Shown piece after piece: positions 43,907 through 52,710 of a stretch of DNA of 64,000 bases; within the stretch, counting starts at the first letter, position 1; each line of letters begins with the position of its first letter. Under the pieces are notes generated by a model. It was not told where the DNA came from, did no database searches, and saw nothing but the letters and a program-made list of their open reading frames with translations. The position numbers were made by a program, and so were the translations under genes. Source of the DNA: DTPS01 sp049591295 (GTDB lineage: Bacteria; Acidobacteriota; UBA4820; DSQY01); the NCBI GenBank assembly GCA_049591295.1, contig JBAWEQ010000016.1, positions 12,068 to 76,067 of the forward strand. Reading direction: 5' to 3'.

Positions 43907-45691
43907 TCAGCCCTTGGGGTAGCTCTCCATCACCGACTCGATCACGCGGCGGGAGAGCGGATGGTACTGGTCCTTGGCTGAGTCGAAGATCTCCCGGGCC
44001 AGGGCCCGCGTGCGTACGTGCCCTCCCAGGGCGGTGTAGAGGGGGCGAAGGTACTTCATGCGGCCGACGCGCGTGAGCACCTGCCGGATCCTCTCGAAGG
44101 CGGGCTCGTAATCCGACGCGGCGGCGATGCAGAGCCACTCCACCAGGATCTCGTAGTTGCCCTGGCCCGTGAGCGCCATGGCCGTATCCAGCCAGAGGCA
44201 CTCCTCGGCCGTCCTGGGGCGGGCGAGATTCTGGAGGTAGAGGAGCTTCTCGGTGGCGTTCCACCGGGCGATGGTGGCCGCGTCGGGGCGCTCGCCCCGA
44301 TCCCAGCCTCCGGCCAGCGCCTGGATTCGATCCAGGGCCGGGCACGGGAAGGTCGGTGCGTTGTCGGGCAGGCCGGGGCCGTAGATCCAGGCCTGGGCAT
44401 TGACCTGCGAGGAGAGGCCGGGGAGCTTCTCCTCCAGGAAAGCCAGAAACTCCTCGCTGGTGATGGAGGTGAAACGGAAGGCGTCCATGTAGTCGCGGAT
44501 GAACCGGTCGAAGCGCTGGCGGCCCGCGGTGCGCTCGAGCAGGGCCACGAAACGGGCGCCCTTCTCGTAGGGCACCTCCGAATAGACCTCGTCGGGGTCC
44601 ACTCCCCCGAGGTCCGTGCGCAGACGCGTGAGGGGAGAGTCCTTGCCGAACCTCGCGAGGGCTTCGTTCAGGTCCTTGAGGCCGAGGGCCCAACCCATGG
44701 CGGCGTAGTCCTGGCCGTAGACCGCCTCCAAGATGCGGCGTTCGGCCCAGACGGTGAAGCCCTCGTTGAGCCAGAAGTGGTCGGCGGAGGCGTTGGTCAC
44801 GAGGTTGCCCGTCCAGGAGTGCGCCAGCTCGTGGGCCACCACGGCCACCAGGGACCGGTCGCCCGCCAGGAGCGTGGGAGTCAGGAAGGTGATCCTCGGG
44901 TTCTCCATCCCCCCGTAAGGGAAGGAGGGCGGGAGCGTCAGCAGGTCGTAGCGGTCCCACTCGTAGGGGCCGAAGAGACCCTCGGCCGTGGCGATCATCT
45001 TCTCGAGCTCGGCGAACTCCCACGCCGCCGCCTCCACAGTCTCGGGCTCCGCGTAGACCCTGGACCGGGGACTTAGATCACGACTGTCGATGTTGCCCAC
45101 CGCGAGGGCCAGCAGGTAAGGCGGGATGGCCTGGGGCATGCGGAAGACGAAGGTGCGCCTGCCCTTGGCGGGTCCCGGATGCTGGCCCTGGAGGCCGGCG
45201 GACATGACGGCCGCGAGACCCTCCGGCACCGTCAGTTCGGCCTCGTAGGGGACGCGGACCCTCGGTGAGTCCTGTAACGGGGCCAGGGAGCGGGCATGGA
45301 TGGCCTGGCACTGGCTGAAGAGAAACGGCTTGGTCCTTCCGGCCGTCTGCGCGGGCGTCAGCCACTGGAGGGCCGAAGCCTCGGGCGAGGTCTCGTAGGC
45401 GAGGGTCACCGCCTCGGTGCCCGGCGGCAGGGAGAGGCGCAACCGCTGACCCAGGATGGGATCGGGATCGGCCCATTCGTAAGGCACCTCGGTCCCCGCT
45501 TGATTCCGAGCCCCGCGGAGCGTGAGCGCCCTCGTGTCCAGATCGAGCGGGCCGGAGACCTCCGAGCCGAACATGAGCGTGCACTCGCCGGAGAGCCGGT
45601 GGGAATCGAAATCCACGTCGAGTTTGAGCCGGAGGCTCTTGGTCTGGGGCTGATCCGAGTCGGCGTAGGAATGGGGATCCAGTCGGGCCAT
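43907..45691 (-). CDS. M1 family aminopeptidase, leukotriene A4 hydrolase-like
   Basis: A 594-residue zinc aminopeptidase with no signal peptide, so probably cytoplasmic. The exopeptidase motif GGMEN is at residues 260-264, the zinc site HELAH at 287-291 with the third ligand E310 in WLNEGFTVWAE. The N-terminal beta domain (DVDFDSHRLSGECTLMF) and the C-terminal helical LTA4H_C domain (residues about 470-594) complete the family layout. Peptide or epoxide hydrolase activity cannot be separated by eye. Confidence 0.93.
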   Translation of the reverse strand: MARLDPHSYADSDQPQTKSLRLKLDVDFDSHRLSGECTLMFGSEVSGPLDLDTRALTLRGARNQAGTEVPYEWADPDPILGQRLRLSLPPGTEAVTLAYETSPEASALQWLTPAQTAGRTKPFLFSQCQAIHARSLAPLQDSPRVRVPYEAELTVPEGLAAVMSAGLQGQHPGPAKGRRTFVFRMPQAIPPYLLALAVGNIDSRDLSPRSRVYAEPETVEAAAWEFAELEKMIATAEGLFGPYEWDRYDLLTLPPSFPYGGMENPRITFLTPTLLAGDRSLVAVVAHELAHSWTGNLVTNASADHFWLNEGFTVWAERRILEAVYGQDYAAMGWALGLKDLNEALARFGKDSPLTRLRTDLGGVDPDEVYSEVPYEKGARFVALLERTAGRQRFDRFIRDYMDAFRFTSITSEEFLAFLEEKLPGLSSQVNAQAWIYGPGLPDNAPTFPCPALDRIQALAGGWDRGERPDAATIARWNATEKLLYLQNLARPRTAEECLWLDTAMALTGQGNYEILVEWLCIAAASDYEPAFERIRQVLTRVGRMKYLRPLYTALGGHVRTRALAREIFDSAKDQYHPLSRRVIESVMESYPKG

Positions 45692-46000
45692 GGGGCCTCC
45701 TCAACACAGGGTCCGCAGCCGACTCCCGCCGCGGGAGAGCTCTGGCACAGGGGCTACGGTTTTTCAGGCTACCGGTTTTGCGATGGGTTGGCAAGGCGTG
45801 CCCGCGGGCCATGAAGGGAAATTCTCGGCAGACGGCCCACGGGTGCGGCCATCTTCCTCCCGGCCTGGATTTCAGGGCGGAAATCCGTCATCATACTCGC
45901 CCGTGGGAGGGGCGTGGATTGGGGACTCCGCGCCCATCGAACAGAAAAGGGGAACGGCCTTCCCGCCAGGCGGCGCGGAGGCCACAAGGGAGGAGATCCG
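45692..46000. other. 309-bp divergent intergenic region
   Basis: It separates the aminopeptidase from the secreted metallopeptidase. CATACT at 45892-45897 is a weak -10 candidate for the latter. No gene or strong structure is visible. Confidence 0.4.
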
Positions 46001-48871
46001 ATGAGGCGAACGTCATTCTTGGCCGGCCGTTGGGGAACGGCGGCCGCGGCCCTCGTGTTGGCCATGGCGCTGATGCCCGCTCAGGCGCAGCGCGTGAAAG
46101 AGAACGTTTCGAATCTGGACGACCTGGTGATGACGAGGCCGGAGACCCGGGTGATCACCCAGGGGGAGTCCCTGGAGGAGGCCCGGACCCGGCCGTCCGA
46201 GTCGCTCGGCGGCGTCATCGAGGCCTACGATGCCTTCGTCACCGCGTCCGGCCGGCCCTGGAGGGTGGAGCTGGACCGCATGACGGGATTGCCGGACCTC
46301 ATGGAAGGCGCGGGGATTCCCTGGATCCCCGGCAGCGCCAACGGCCTTACCGGCGCGGATCCGGGCTCGGGGGCCGAGGCGGCGGGCGGCCCGATGCCGG
46401 TCCAGTTTGTGGCGGCCAGGGCGCTGGACTTCGTTCGGGCACACGCGGGCCTCTTCGCGGCCGCGCCGGACGAATTGGTCTTGAACCCCGAAGGCTCGGG
46501 ATCCTTCTCCGACTACCTCTACTTCGTGGAGTTCGAATGGCGCTACGGCGGCGTCCCGGTGGAGGGCGCCCGGCTCGCCTTTCGCCTGAACCACGGGAAC
46601 CTCGTCCAGGTGGGCCAGGAGCACATGTCTCCCGCCATCCGTTCGCTGGATCCCAGGCCCGCCATCGACGCGGACACCGCTTGGCAGATCCTGGGCGGCT
46701 ATCTCGCCGGATGGCCCGACGAGAGGGCCGAGGTCGTCGAACCGGGCCGCTTGGTGATCCTGCCGATGTCCAGCCCGCAGGCGCTCGATGGGCTCCCCGT
46801 CCCCCTCGGAAAGGGCCTCTCCTACCGGTTGGCCTGGGCTATGGCCTTCCGGGAACCCGGCGTGCTGGGCACGTGGGAAGCACGCATCGACGCGCATTCG
46901 GGGGACCTCCTCACCTTCCGAGACGCCAACCAGTACGGCAAGGTCCACGGAGGGGTCTATGCCGCGGACCAGCCCTCTTCTGAGGCGGACCGTCCCCTGC
47001 CTTACGCGGATGTGGCGCCGGGCAGTTACGCGGACATGGGGGGCCTCTTCAGCGGCGCTTCCGCCACCTCCACCCTGAACGGCAAGTACGTGAAGATCTA
47101 CGACTACTGCGGGCCCCTGGCCCAGAGCACATCCAGCGGGGACGTCAACTTCGGCGGCTCCGGAGGCACGGACTGCGCCACGCCCGGCATCGGCGGCGCC
47201 GGGAACACCCACGCCGCCCGTACCCAGTACTACCAGGTGACGCTCATCAAGATGAAGGCCCTCGGCTACTTGCCTAACAACTCCTGGCTCAAGGGCCAGG
47301 TGACCGATGACGTGAACGAACCGGACGCCTGCAACGCCTACTGGGACGGCAGCAGGCTCAACTTCCTGCGGTCCGGGGGCGGAGGATCCGTCAGTTGCGC
47401 CAACACGGGCGAGCTGCCCGGGGTTTCGCTCCACGAGTGGGGCCACGGCATGGACCAGAACGACGGCGGCGGTTCCAGCCCGGACAACGGCACGGGAGAG
47501 ACCTACGGCGACTGGACGGCCACGCTCCAGACCCACAGCTCCTGCCTGGGCAACGGCTTCTACCAGGGACGCGGCGCGGCGTGCGGCGGCTACGGCAACC
47601 TCTGCACCTCCTGCTCCGGCGTGCGGGACATCGACTGGGCCAAGCACTCCGACCCCACGCCGGCCACCGCGGCCCAGCTTCCAGGGGCGAGCGGCTATCA
47701 CTGCGAGAAGAAGAGCTCCTATCCGGGCCCCTGCGGATATGAGGGCCACTGCGAATCGGCCATCTCCTCCCAGGCGCTGTGGGACCTCGCCGCCAGGGAC
47801 CTCCCCGCGTGGGGGCTGGATTCCGCAAGTTCCTGGCAGCTCGTGGACCGGCTCTGGTACCTGAGCCGGCCCACCGCGGGGGCGGCTTACTCCTGTTCAG
47901 GAGGAAACACCAGCGGCTGCAACTCCGGGAGCCTCTTCAGCGTTTTTCGGGTGGTGGATGATTGTGACGGCGATCTTTCCAACGGCACGCCGCACGCTTC
48001 GGCCATCTATGCGGCCTTCAACCGCCACGGCATCGCGTGCGACTCGGCCGTGAACACGGATCAGCCGGGATGTTGCGGCGACCTCCAGGCGGCCATCCTG
48101 AGCGCCAATCTCAGCGGGGGCAAGGTGGACCTGGGCTGGAGCGCGGTCCCCGGCGCCGCCGGCTACAACCTCTACCGGAACGAGAACGGATGCGATGCCG
48201 GGTACATGCTGATCACACAGGTTCCGGCCGGCGCCGCCGCCTATTCGGATTCCACCGTCGCCACGGGCGTGACCTACTACTACCGGGTCGATGCGAAGGG
48301 CGCCACGGGCTCCTGCACCGGTCCCATGAGCAACTGCGCGAAGGCGGACTGGAGCAGCTCCTGCACGCTGGCCTGCTCGGCCTCGGCCCCCCCGTCGGTG
48401 GCCCCCGGCGCATCGGCCGCCTTCTCGGGCCAGGCCGGAGCCACGGCCGGATGCGGCGGGAGCCCCTCCTTCGACTGGGACTTCGGCGACGGCAGCGCCC
48501 ACGGCAGCGGGGCGTCCCCCTCCCACAGCTTTGCGGCGGCGGGAACCTACACATGGACCATGACCGTCGTCCAGGACGGCATCGCCTGCTCCAGCTCCAG
48601 CACCATCGCCGTGGCCGTTGCCCCGGCCGTCTCCTCCATGCGGAAGCAGGGGGGACCCTTCCGATTGCTGGTGGAGGGGTCGAACCTCCAGTCGGGTCTC
48701 CAGGTGTTCATCAACGGCTCGCTCTGGACCAACGCCCAGTGGAAGAGCACGTCGAGGTTGATTCTGAAGGGCGGCTCGGGACTGAAATCGGCGGTGCCGC
48801 GCGGTGCCGCGACGCAGTTCCGCATCGTGAACCCGGACGGCGGCGTGCGGGATTTCACCTGGCAGTGGTGA
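46001..48871 (+). CDS. Large secreted zinc metallopeptidase with FnIII and PKD domains
   Basis: A 956-residue exported protein. A Sec signal peptide (LVLAMALMPAQAQ) precedes a propeptide-like region (about residues 30-330, with a FTP/PepSY-like DAHSGDLLTFRDANQ). The catalytic region has the zinc motif HEWGH (H478, E479, H482) and E500 in GETYGD as the likely third ligand, resembling M36/fungalysin-type gluzincins. It is followed by a fibronectin type III-like domain (about 690-780) and a PKD domain (about 790-880, DWDFGDGSAHGSG). Many cysteines suggest disulfides. ATG 46001 has GGAGGAG upstream. Likely an extracellular protease. Confidence 0.88.
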   Translation: MRRTSFLAGRWGTAAAALVLAMALMPAQAQRVKENVSNLDDLVMTRPETRVITQGESLEEARTRPSESLGGVIEAYDAFVTASGRPWRVELDRMTGLPDLMEGAGIPWIPGSANGLTGADPGSGAEAAGGPMPVQFVAARALDFVRAHAGLFAAAPDELVLNPEGSGSFSDYLYFVEFEWRYGGVPVEGARLAFRLNHGNLVQVGQEHMSPAIRSLDPRPAIDADTAWQILGGYLAGWPDERAEVVEPGRLVILPMSSPQALDGLPVPLGKGLSYRLAWAMAFREPGVLGTWEARIDAHSGDLLTFRDANQYGKVHGGVYAADQPSSEADRPLPYADVAPGSYADMGGLFSGASATSTLNGKYVKIYDYCGPLAQSTSSGDVNFGGSGGTDCATPGIGGAGNTHAARTQYYQVTLIKMKALGYLPNNSWLKGQVTDDVNEPDACNAYWDGSRLNFLRSGGGGSVSCANTGELPGVSLHEWGHGMDQNDGGGSSPDNGTGETYGDWTATLQTHSSCLGNGFYQGRGAACGGYGNLCTSCSGVRDIDWAKHSDPTPATAAQLPGASGYHCEKKSSYPGPCGYEGHCESAISSQALWDLAARDLPAWGLDSASSWQLVDRLWYLSRPTAGAAYSCSGGNTSGCNSGSLFSVFRVVDDCDGDLSNGTPHASAIYAAFNRHGIACDSAVNTDQPGCCGDLQAAILSANLSGGKVDLGWSAVPGAAGYNLYRNENGCDAGYMLITQVPAGAAAYSDSTVATGVTYYYRVDAKGATGSCTGPMSNCAKADWSSSCTLACSASAPPSVAPGASAAFSGQAGATAGCGGSPSFDWDFGDGSAHGSGASPSHSFAAAGTYTWTMTVVQDGIACSSSSTIAVAVAPAVSSMRKQGGPFRLLVEGSNLQSGLQVFINGSLWTNAQWKSTSRLILKGGSGLKSAVPRGAATQFRIVNPDGGVRDFTWQW

Positions 48872-48905
48872 CCGGGCTCGGCGGCGGCGCGTCCCCCGGG
48901 CGAAC

Positions 48906-48934
48906 TTGTCAAAGATGGGGGAGTTTGGTACAAT
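48906..48934 (+). promoter_or_regulatory. Promoter of rplY
   Basis: TTGTCA (48906-48911) and TACAAT (48929-48934) are 17 bp apart. The start codon lies 47 bp downstream with GAGGAG before it. Confidence 0.8.
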
Positions 48935-48981
48935 TACGCGTTCGTAAAGGGGTTAGCCCCCGCCGCACGTGAGGAGTTCAC

Positions 48982-49665
48982 ATGGCTCAGCAGTTTATCG
49001 AGATTGAAGTGGAACGCCGCGAGGTGATCGGCAAGAAGGCGCGCCGCGCCACGGCCGAGATCGGCATGATCCCGGGCATCGTTTACGGCGGGGAGCGGGA
49101 GCCCGTGCCCATCTCCGTGGACCCGAAGAAGATCATCCAGATCCTGCGATCGGAGAAGGGTGCCAACTCGATCCTCCTGTTCTCCCTCAAGGGGACGAGC
49201 TCCCAGCGCCACGTCATGATCAAGGACTTCCAGATCGACCCGGTCTCCAACGAGCTCATCCACGCCGACTTCACCCGGATCCTCATGGACAAGAAGGTGC
49301 GAGTGAAGGTGCCCATCGTTTACGACGGCGTGGCCTTCGGCGTGAAGAACGAGAGCGGGTTGGTGGACGTGATCATGCGCGAGGTGGAGGTGGAGTGCCT
49401 CCCCACCGACATCCCCGACCGCATCCACGTGGATCTGACGCCCCTGAAGGTCGGGGACAGCGTCAAGATCCAGGACCTGACGGCGGGCAAGAACGTCCAC
49501 ATCCTCGCCGAAGACCCCCACCTGCCGGTGGTGCAGGTCGAGGCGCCCAGGGTCGAGGTCGAGAAGGCCGAGGAGCAGGTGGCCGAGGAGGGTGCCCAGG
49601 AGCCCGAGGTGATCGGCAAGGGCAAGAAGGCCTCCGAGGAGGAGGGCGAAGGCGGGAAGGACTGA
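48982..49665 (+). CDS. rplY: 50S ribosomal protein L25/CTC form
   Basis: 5S rRNA-binding ribosomal protein. It has 227 residues, the long CTC form with an N-terminal L25 domain (about 1-95, KKARRATAEIGMIPGIVYGG) and a C-terminal beta domain (about 96-185), then an acidic tail rich in Glu/Lys. ATG 48982 follows GTGAGGAG. It is followed by pth, the usual pairing. Confidence 0.96.
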   Translation: MAQQFIEIEVERREVIGKKARRATAEIGMIPGIVYGGEREPVPISVDPKKIIQILRSEKGANSILLFSLKGTSSQRHVMIKDFQIDPVSNELIHADFTRILMDKKVRVKVPIVYDGVAFGVKNESGLVDVIMREVEVECLPTDIPDRIHVDLTPLKVGDSVKIQDLTAGKNVHILAEDPHLPVVQVEAPRVEVEKAEEQVAEEGAQEPEVIGKGKKASEEEGEGGKD

Positions 49666-49683
49666 TCCCGCTCTCCCTTTCCG

Positions 49684-50286
49684 ATGGACGCCGACTACCT
49701 CGTCGTGGGGCTGGGCAATCCGGGGACGGAATATCACCACAGCCCCCACAACGCGGGGTTTGAAGTGGCGGAGCAGGCGCGGGCGCTGTGCAGGGGCCCG
49801 CGCTTTTCCGTCCGAGGGGACGCGGCCGTGTCGCAGTGCCGCTGGCGGGGGCAGTCGTTCCTCCTCCTCAAGCCTCTCACCTTCATGAACCGGAGCGGGG
49901 TCGAGGTGGCCCGCTGGATGCGCCGCGAGGCGCTTCCCCTGGACCGGCTGATCGTCTGTTACGACGATCTGGACCTTCCCCTCGGCCATGTGCGCCTCAG
50001 GCTGCGGGGCGGCGCGGGGGGCCACCACGGCATGGAATCCATCCTGGAGGAGCTGGGAAGCGGTGACTTTCCGCGGGTGCGCCTCGGCATCCAGGAGCCC
50101 GAGGTGGAGCGCGCGGCCCACGTGGATTACCTGTTGACTCCTCTCGACGGGGAGCGGTGGGCGGTGGTGGAGGAGGCCGCCGGGAGGGCGGCCGAGGCCG
50201 TCCTGGAGGCGGTGCACGTGGGGTTCGTCACGGCCATGAACCGCTTCAATCGCCGCCGCTCGGCGGAAGCGAGGAGCGAGGAGTGA
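49684..50286 (+). CDS. pth: Peptidyl-tRNA hydrolase
   Basis: Releases peptides from stalled peptidyl-tRNA. It has 200 residues. Motifs visible are VVGLGNPGTEYHHSPHNAGFEV (active-site His and Asn), LLKPLTFMNRSGVEVARW, VCYDDLDLPLGHVRLRLRGGAGGHHGMESI and FPRVRLGI. It lies 18 bp after rplY, so it is cotranscribed with it. No strong ribosome-binding site is visible. Confidence 0.97.
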   Translation: MDADYLVVGLGNPGTEYHHSPHNAGFEVAEQARALCRGPRFSVRGDAAVSQCRWRGQSFLLLKPLTFMNRSGVEVARWMRREALPLDRLIVCYDDLDLPLGHVRLRLRGGAGGHHGMESILEELGSGDFPRVRLGIQEPEVERAAHVDYLLTPLDGERWAVVEEAAGRAAEAVLEAVHVGFVTAMNRFNRRRSAEARSEE

Positions 50287-50614
50287 GGAGCCTGGATGGG
50301 CGGAGGCGGGCGGCGGGATTGCCGGGCCTCTTCAAATCCCTGGTCCCCATGGCTAGGTTCCTCCGTGTCTCTGCGGGGTGTGTGACGGGCGAGACGCGGG
50401 ACGCGAGACGCGAGACGCTAGACGCGAAGACCCCGCCTGAGACCCGTTCGTGCCTTTGAGTCTTGGTGGTTTTCTTCTCCATCCGCAATGTGCCGTCGCC
50501 CTCCCGCCTTCTCAGGCCGCAACCTGGACAGCCCGCAACTCTTGTGGTATCATCCCCGAGCCTTCTTCCTCCTCCCAGGTGGGCGGGGGCTTAGGCCATA
50601 AGGAGGTCTGAAGA
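50287..50614. other. 328-bp intergenic region before rpsF
   Basis: It contains a short GCGAGAC-type run (about 50390-50440), a decayed CTTGGTGGTTTTC motif at about 50462-50475 that is the reverse of the CACCAAG repeats elsewhere, and the rpsF promoter. No gene. Confidence 0.5.
50525..50553 (+). promoter_or_regulatory. Promoter of the rpsF operon
   Basis: TGGACA (50525-50530) and TATCAT (50548-50553) are 17 bp apart, with a TGTGG extension immediately before the -10. Confidence 0.75.
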
Positions 50615-51019
50615 ATGAAACAGTACGAAACCACCGTACTCACGCCGCCGAACCTGGCGGAGAGTGAGCTCGAAGCCCTGGTGACGGGCGTCGAGAGGGA
50701 GTTGGGCGAACGGTTCGGCGGCCAGAAGGTGGTCGTGAACCGGTGGGGTAAGAAGACCCTCGCCTATCCCATCCGCAAGTTCACCGAAGGGTACTACGTC
50801 CTCTACGAGTACGAGTCCGACTCCGAGAATTGCGTCTCGGGCCTGGAGGCTCGCCTCCGGCTGAACGAGAACGTCATGCGTTTTCTGACGGTCCGCAGGG
50901 ACGAGGAACGCAAGGCGGAAGAGAAGATGCGGGAGCGGAGCGCCAAACGGCGCAAGCACCAGGAAGCCGAGGAGCCGGACACTGCGGAGACCTTCGGCGA
51001 TGACGAGGACATAGAGTAG
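50615..51019 (+). CDS. rpsF: 30S ribosomal protein S6
   Basis: Small-subunit ribosomal protein that binds S18. It has 134 residues with the S6 ferredoxin-like fold: MKQYETTVLTPPN, WGKKTLAYPIRKFTEGYYVLYEY and LNENVMRFLTVR, then a charged Glu/Lys tail. A near-perfect AAGGAGGTC precedes ATG 50615. It is first in rpsF-rpsR-rplI. Confidence 0.98.
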   Translation: MKQYETTVLTPPNLAESELEALVTGVERELGERFGGQKVVVNRWGKKTLAYPIRKFTEGYYVLYEYESDSENCVSGLEARLRLNENVMRFLTVRRDEERKAEEKMRERSAKRRKHQEAEEPDTAETFGDDEDIE

Positions 51020-51031
51020 CGAGGGTTTCTC

Positions 51032-51316
51032 ATGGCTAACGGTAGAGCCGGTGGCAGGGGCGCCAAGGGCGCCAAGAAGAAGAGCTTCTACAAGAAGGAC
51101 TATCTCTTCAAGCGCAAGAAGTACTGCAAATTCTGCGATTCGGGGGTACCCTTCATCGACTACAAGGACACCAAGTTGCTCGCGGGTTACCTGCGGGAGC
51201 GTGCCAAGATCGTTCCGCGGCGCATCTCGGGAACCTGCGCCATCCACCAGCGGCAACTGACCGCCGCGATCAAGCGGGCCCGCCACTTGGCGCTGCTGCC
51301 CTTCACGCAGGACTAG
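51032..51316 (+). CDS. rpsR: 30S ribosomal protein S18
   Basis: A 94-residue basic protein that partners S6. The KKYCKFCDSGV motif (CxxC), DYKDTKLLAGYLRERAKIVPRRISGTCAIHQRQL and the basic C-terminal helix are all typical. It lies 12 bp after rpsF and 12 bp before rplI. Confidence 0.98.
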   Translation: MANGRAGGRGAKGAKKKSFYKKDYLFKRKKYCKFCDSGVPFIDYKDTKLLAGYLRERAKIVPRRISGTCAIHQRQLTAAIKRARHLALLPFTQD

Positions 51317-51328
51317 GGGAGGAGCCCC

Positions 51329-51775
51329 ATGAAAGTCATTCTCAAAGAGGACGTAGAGAGCCTCGGCACCCGGGGCGCGGTGGTCACCGTCAAGGACGGC
51401 TACGCCCGGAACTTCCTCCTCCCCAAGGGGATGGCCATGCGCCATACCCCCGGCGCCATGAAAGTGCTGGAGCAGGAGCGCCGCATGTACGAGCTGCGGC
51501 AGCTCAAGGCCAAGGAAGAGGCCCAGGCGCTGGCGGACAAGATCTCCGCCCTGGAGTTCACGGTGGCCAAGCGGGCGAGTGACCAGGCGGTCCTCTACGG
51601 CTCCGTTACCCCCACCGACGTGGCGGATCTCATTAAGGGGGCCGGCTTCGTCGTGGACAAGCGCCGCCTCCTTCTTCACGAGCCCATCAAGAAGCTTGGC
51701 GACTTCGAGATCCCCCTCAGGCTTCATCAGGACGTGATCCCGAAGGTCAGGCTCCACGTGATCAAAGAAGAGTAG
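51329..51775 (+). CDS. rplI: 50S ribosomal protein L9
   Basis: A 148-residue large-subunit protein with the N-terminal L9 domain (MKVILKEDVESLGTRGAVVTVKDGYARNFLLPKGMA), a long connecting helix and a C-terminal domain ending KVRLHVIKEE. A GGGGAGGAG ribosome-binding site precedes it. It is one base from the next gene, so the membrane-protein genes that follow are probably cotranscribed. Confidence 0.98.
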   Translation: MKVILKEDVESLGTRGAVVTVKDGYARNFLLPKGMAMRHTPGAMKVLEQERRMYELRQLKAKEEAQALADKISALEFTVAKRASDQAVLYGSVTPTDVADLIKGAGFVVDKRRLLLHEPIKKLGDFEIPLRLHQDVIPKVRLHVIKEE

Positions 51776-51776
51776 C

Positions 51777-52169
51777 ATGCCTTCCGCCCTGCCCCGCTGG
51801 AAGGCTTACGCCTACTCGCTGCCCACCCTCCTCCTCCCCGGTTTGTCGCACTGGTTCCTGGGGAGGAGGCGGAGGGCGGTGGCCTTTTTCTGCATCGTGG
51901 GAGCGACCTTCTGGGTGGGGTTGCTGCTACACGGCGCCCTGTTCCCGCTTCACGCGCCGAACTGGCTTTACCGCCTGGGGGCCGTGGCCGAGGTCGGGCT
52001 GGGCGCGCCTTACGCACTCGGGCGGATCATCGGACTGGGGAGGCTCGACATGCGCGATGCGGCCGACCTCATGTTCGGCTACGGCAACACCTTCCTCGTC
52101 AGCGCCGGCCTCATGAACATGCTCCTGATGATGGACGCCTTCGACATCGCCGTCGGGAGGAAGGAGTAA
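51777..52169 (+). CDS. Small membrane protein, DUF6677-like
   Basis: A 130-residue protein with about three hydrophobic helices. The order LPTLLLPGLSHWFLGRRRRAVAFFCIVGATFWVG, APNWLYRLGAVAEVGLGAPYALGRI and SAGLMNMLLMMDAFDIAVGRKE recalls DUF6677, a small membrane family I associate with Acidobacteria; this is by memory. It directly follows rplI and its stop overlaps the next start as TAATG, so translation is probably coupled. Confidence 0.7.
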   Translation: MPSALPRWKAYAYSLPTLLLPGLSHWFLGRRRRAVAFFCIVGATFWVGLLLHGALFPLHAPNWLYRLGAVAEVGLGAPYALGRIIGLGRLDMRDAADLMFGYGNTFLVSAGLMNMLLMMDAFDIAVGRKE

Positions 52170-52345
52170 TGCTGAACGACCACTTCCTCTCTCTCGTCGT
52201 TTTCTCTCTCCTCGTGGCGCTTTTCTTTGCCACATTGAACCACCGTGACAGCAGAGGGTTCTGGAAGTCCGTGGGCAAGACGATGGCGTGGATGGTGGTC
52301 GGCTCCCTCCTCTTCGCCTACTTCATGCTCTGGACGGCCCGGTGA
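52169..52345 (+). CDS. 58-residue membrane protein between the DUF6677-like and VanZ-like genes
   Basis: A short gene. ATG 52169 overlaps the previous stop (TAATG) and TGA 52343-52345 overlaps the GTG of the next gene (GTGA). AAGGAG (52161-52166) lies just upstream. The product has two hydrophobic helices (FLSLVVFSLLVALFFATL and AWMVVGSLLFAYFMLW) joined by HRDSRGFWKSVGKTM. Both overlaps argue that it is real. Function unknown; perhaps a partner of its neighbours. Confidence 0.75.
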   Translation: MLNDHFLSLVVFSLLVALFFATLNHRDSRGFWKSVGKTMAWMVVGSLLFAYFMLWTAR

Positions 52346-52710
52346 CGGGACGGCGCGCGCTCGCCCTCTGGTTGCCACCCGTCGCTTACCTCGCCGTGAT
52401 CTTCGCCCTGTCGAGCATGTCCCACCCGCCCGTGCCGAGATTCATCTCTCAGGACCTGCTACACTACCCTGAGTACGCCTTGCTCAGCCTCCTTCTCGCC
52501 AGGGCGCTGCACGGGAGCTGGGACCGCCCCCCGACCCTGTCCCTCCTGGCCTTGGCCCTGCTGCTGACGGCATTTTTCGGGGCGACCGATGAGATTCACC
52601 AGGCCTTCGTCCCGAACCGCCTGCCCGACCTGGCCGATCTGGGGCGTGACGTGATCGGGGGCATGGCCGGGGTTGTCCTCTGGTGGGGGTGGAGATGGAA
52701 GCGCTCCTGA
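52342..52710 (+). CDS. VanZ-like membrane protein
   Basis: A 122-residue polytopic protein with about four helices. The VanZ-like family signature ATDEIHQAFVPNRLPDLADLGRDVIGG is intact, and the YPEYALLSLLLARAL helix matches too. VanZ itself gives teicoplanin tolerance by an unknown route; family members are common envelope proteins. The GTG start at 52342 overlaps the small gene's stop as GTGA. The next gene begins inside its 3' end. Confidence 0.82.
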   Translation: MTGRRALALWLPPVAYLAVIFALSSMSHPPVPRFISQDLLHYPEYALLSLLLARALHGSWDRPPTLSLLALALLLTAFFGATDEIHQAFVPNRLPDLADLGRDVIGGMAGVVLWWGWRWKRS

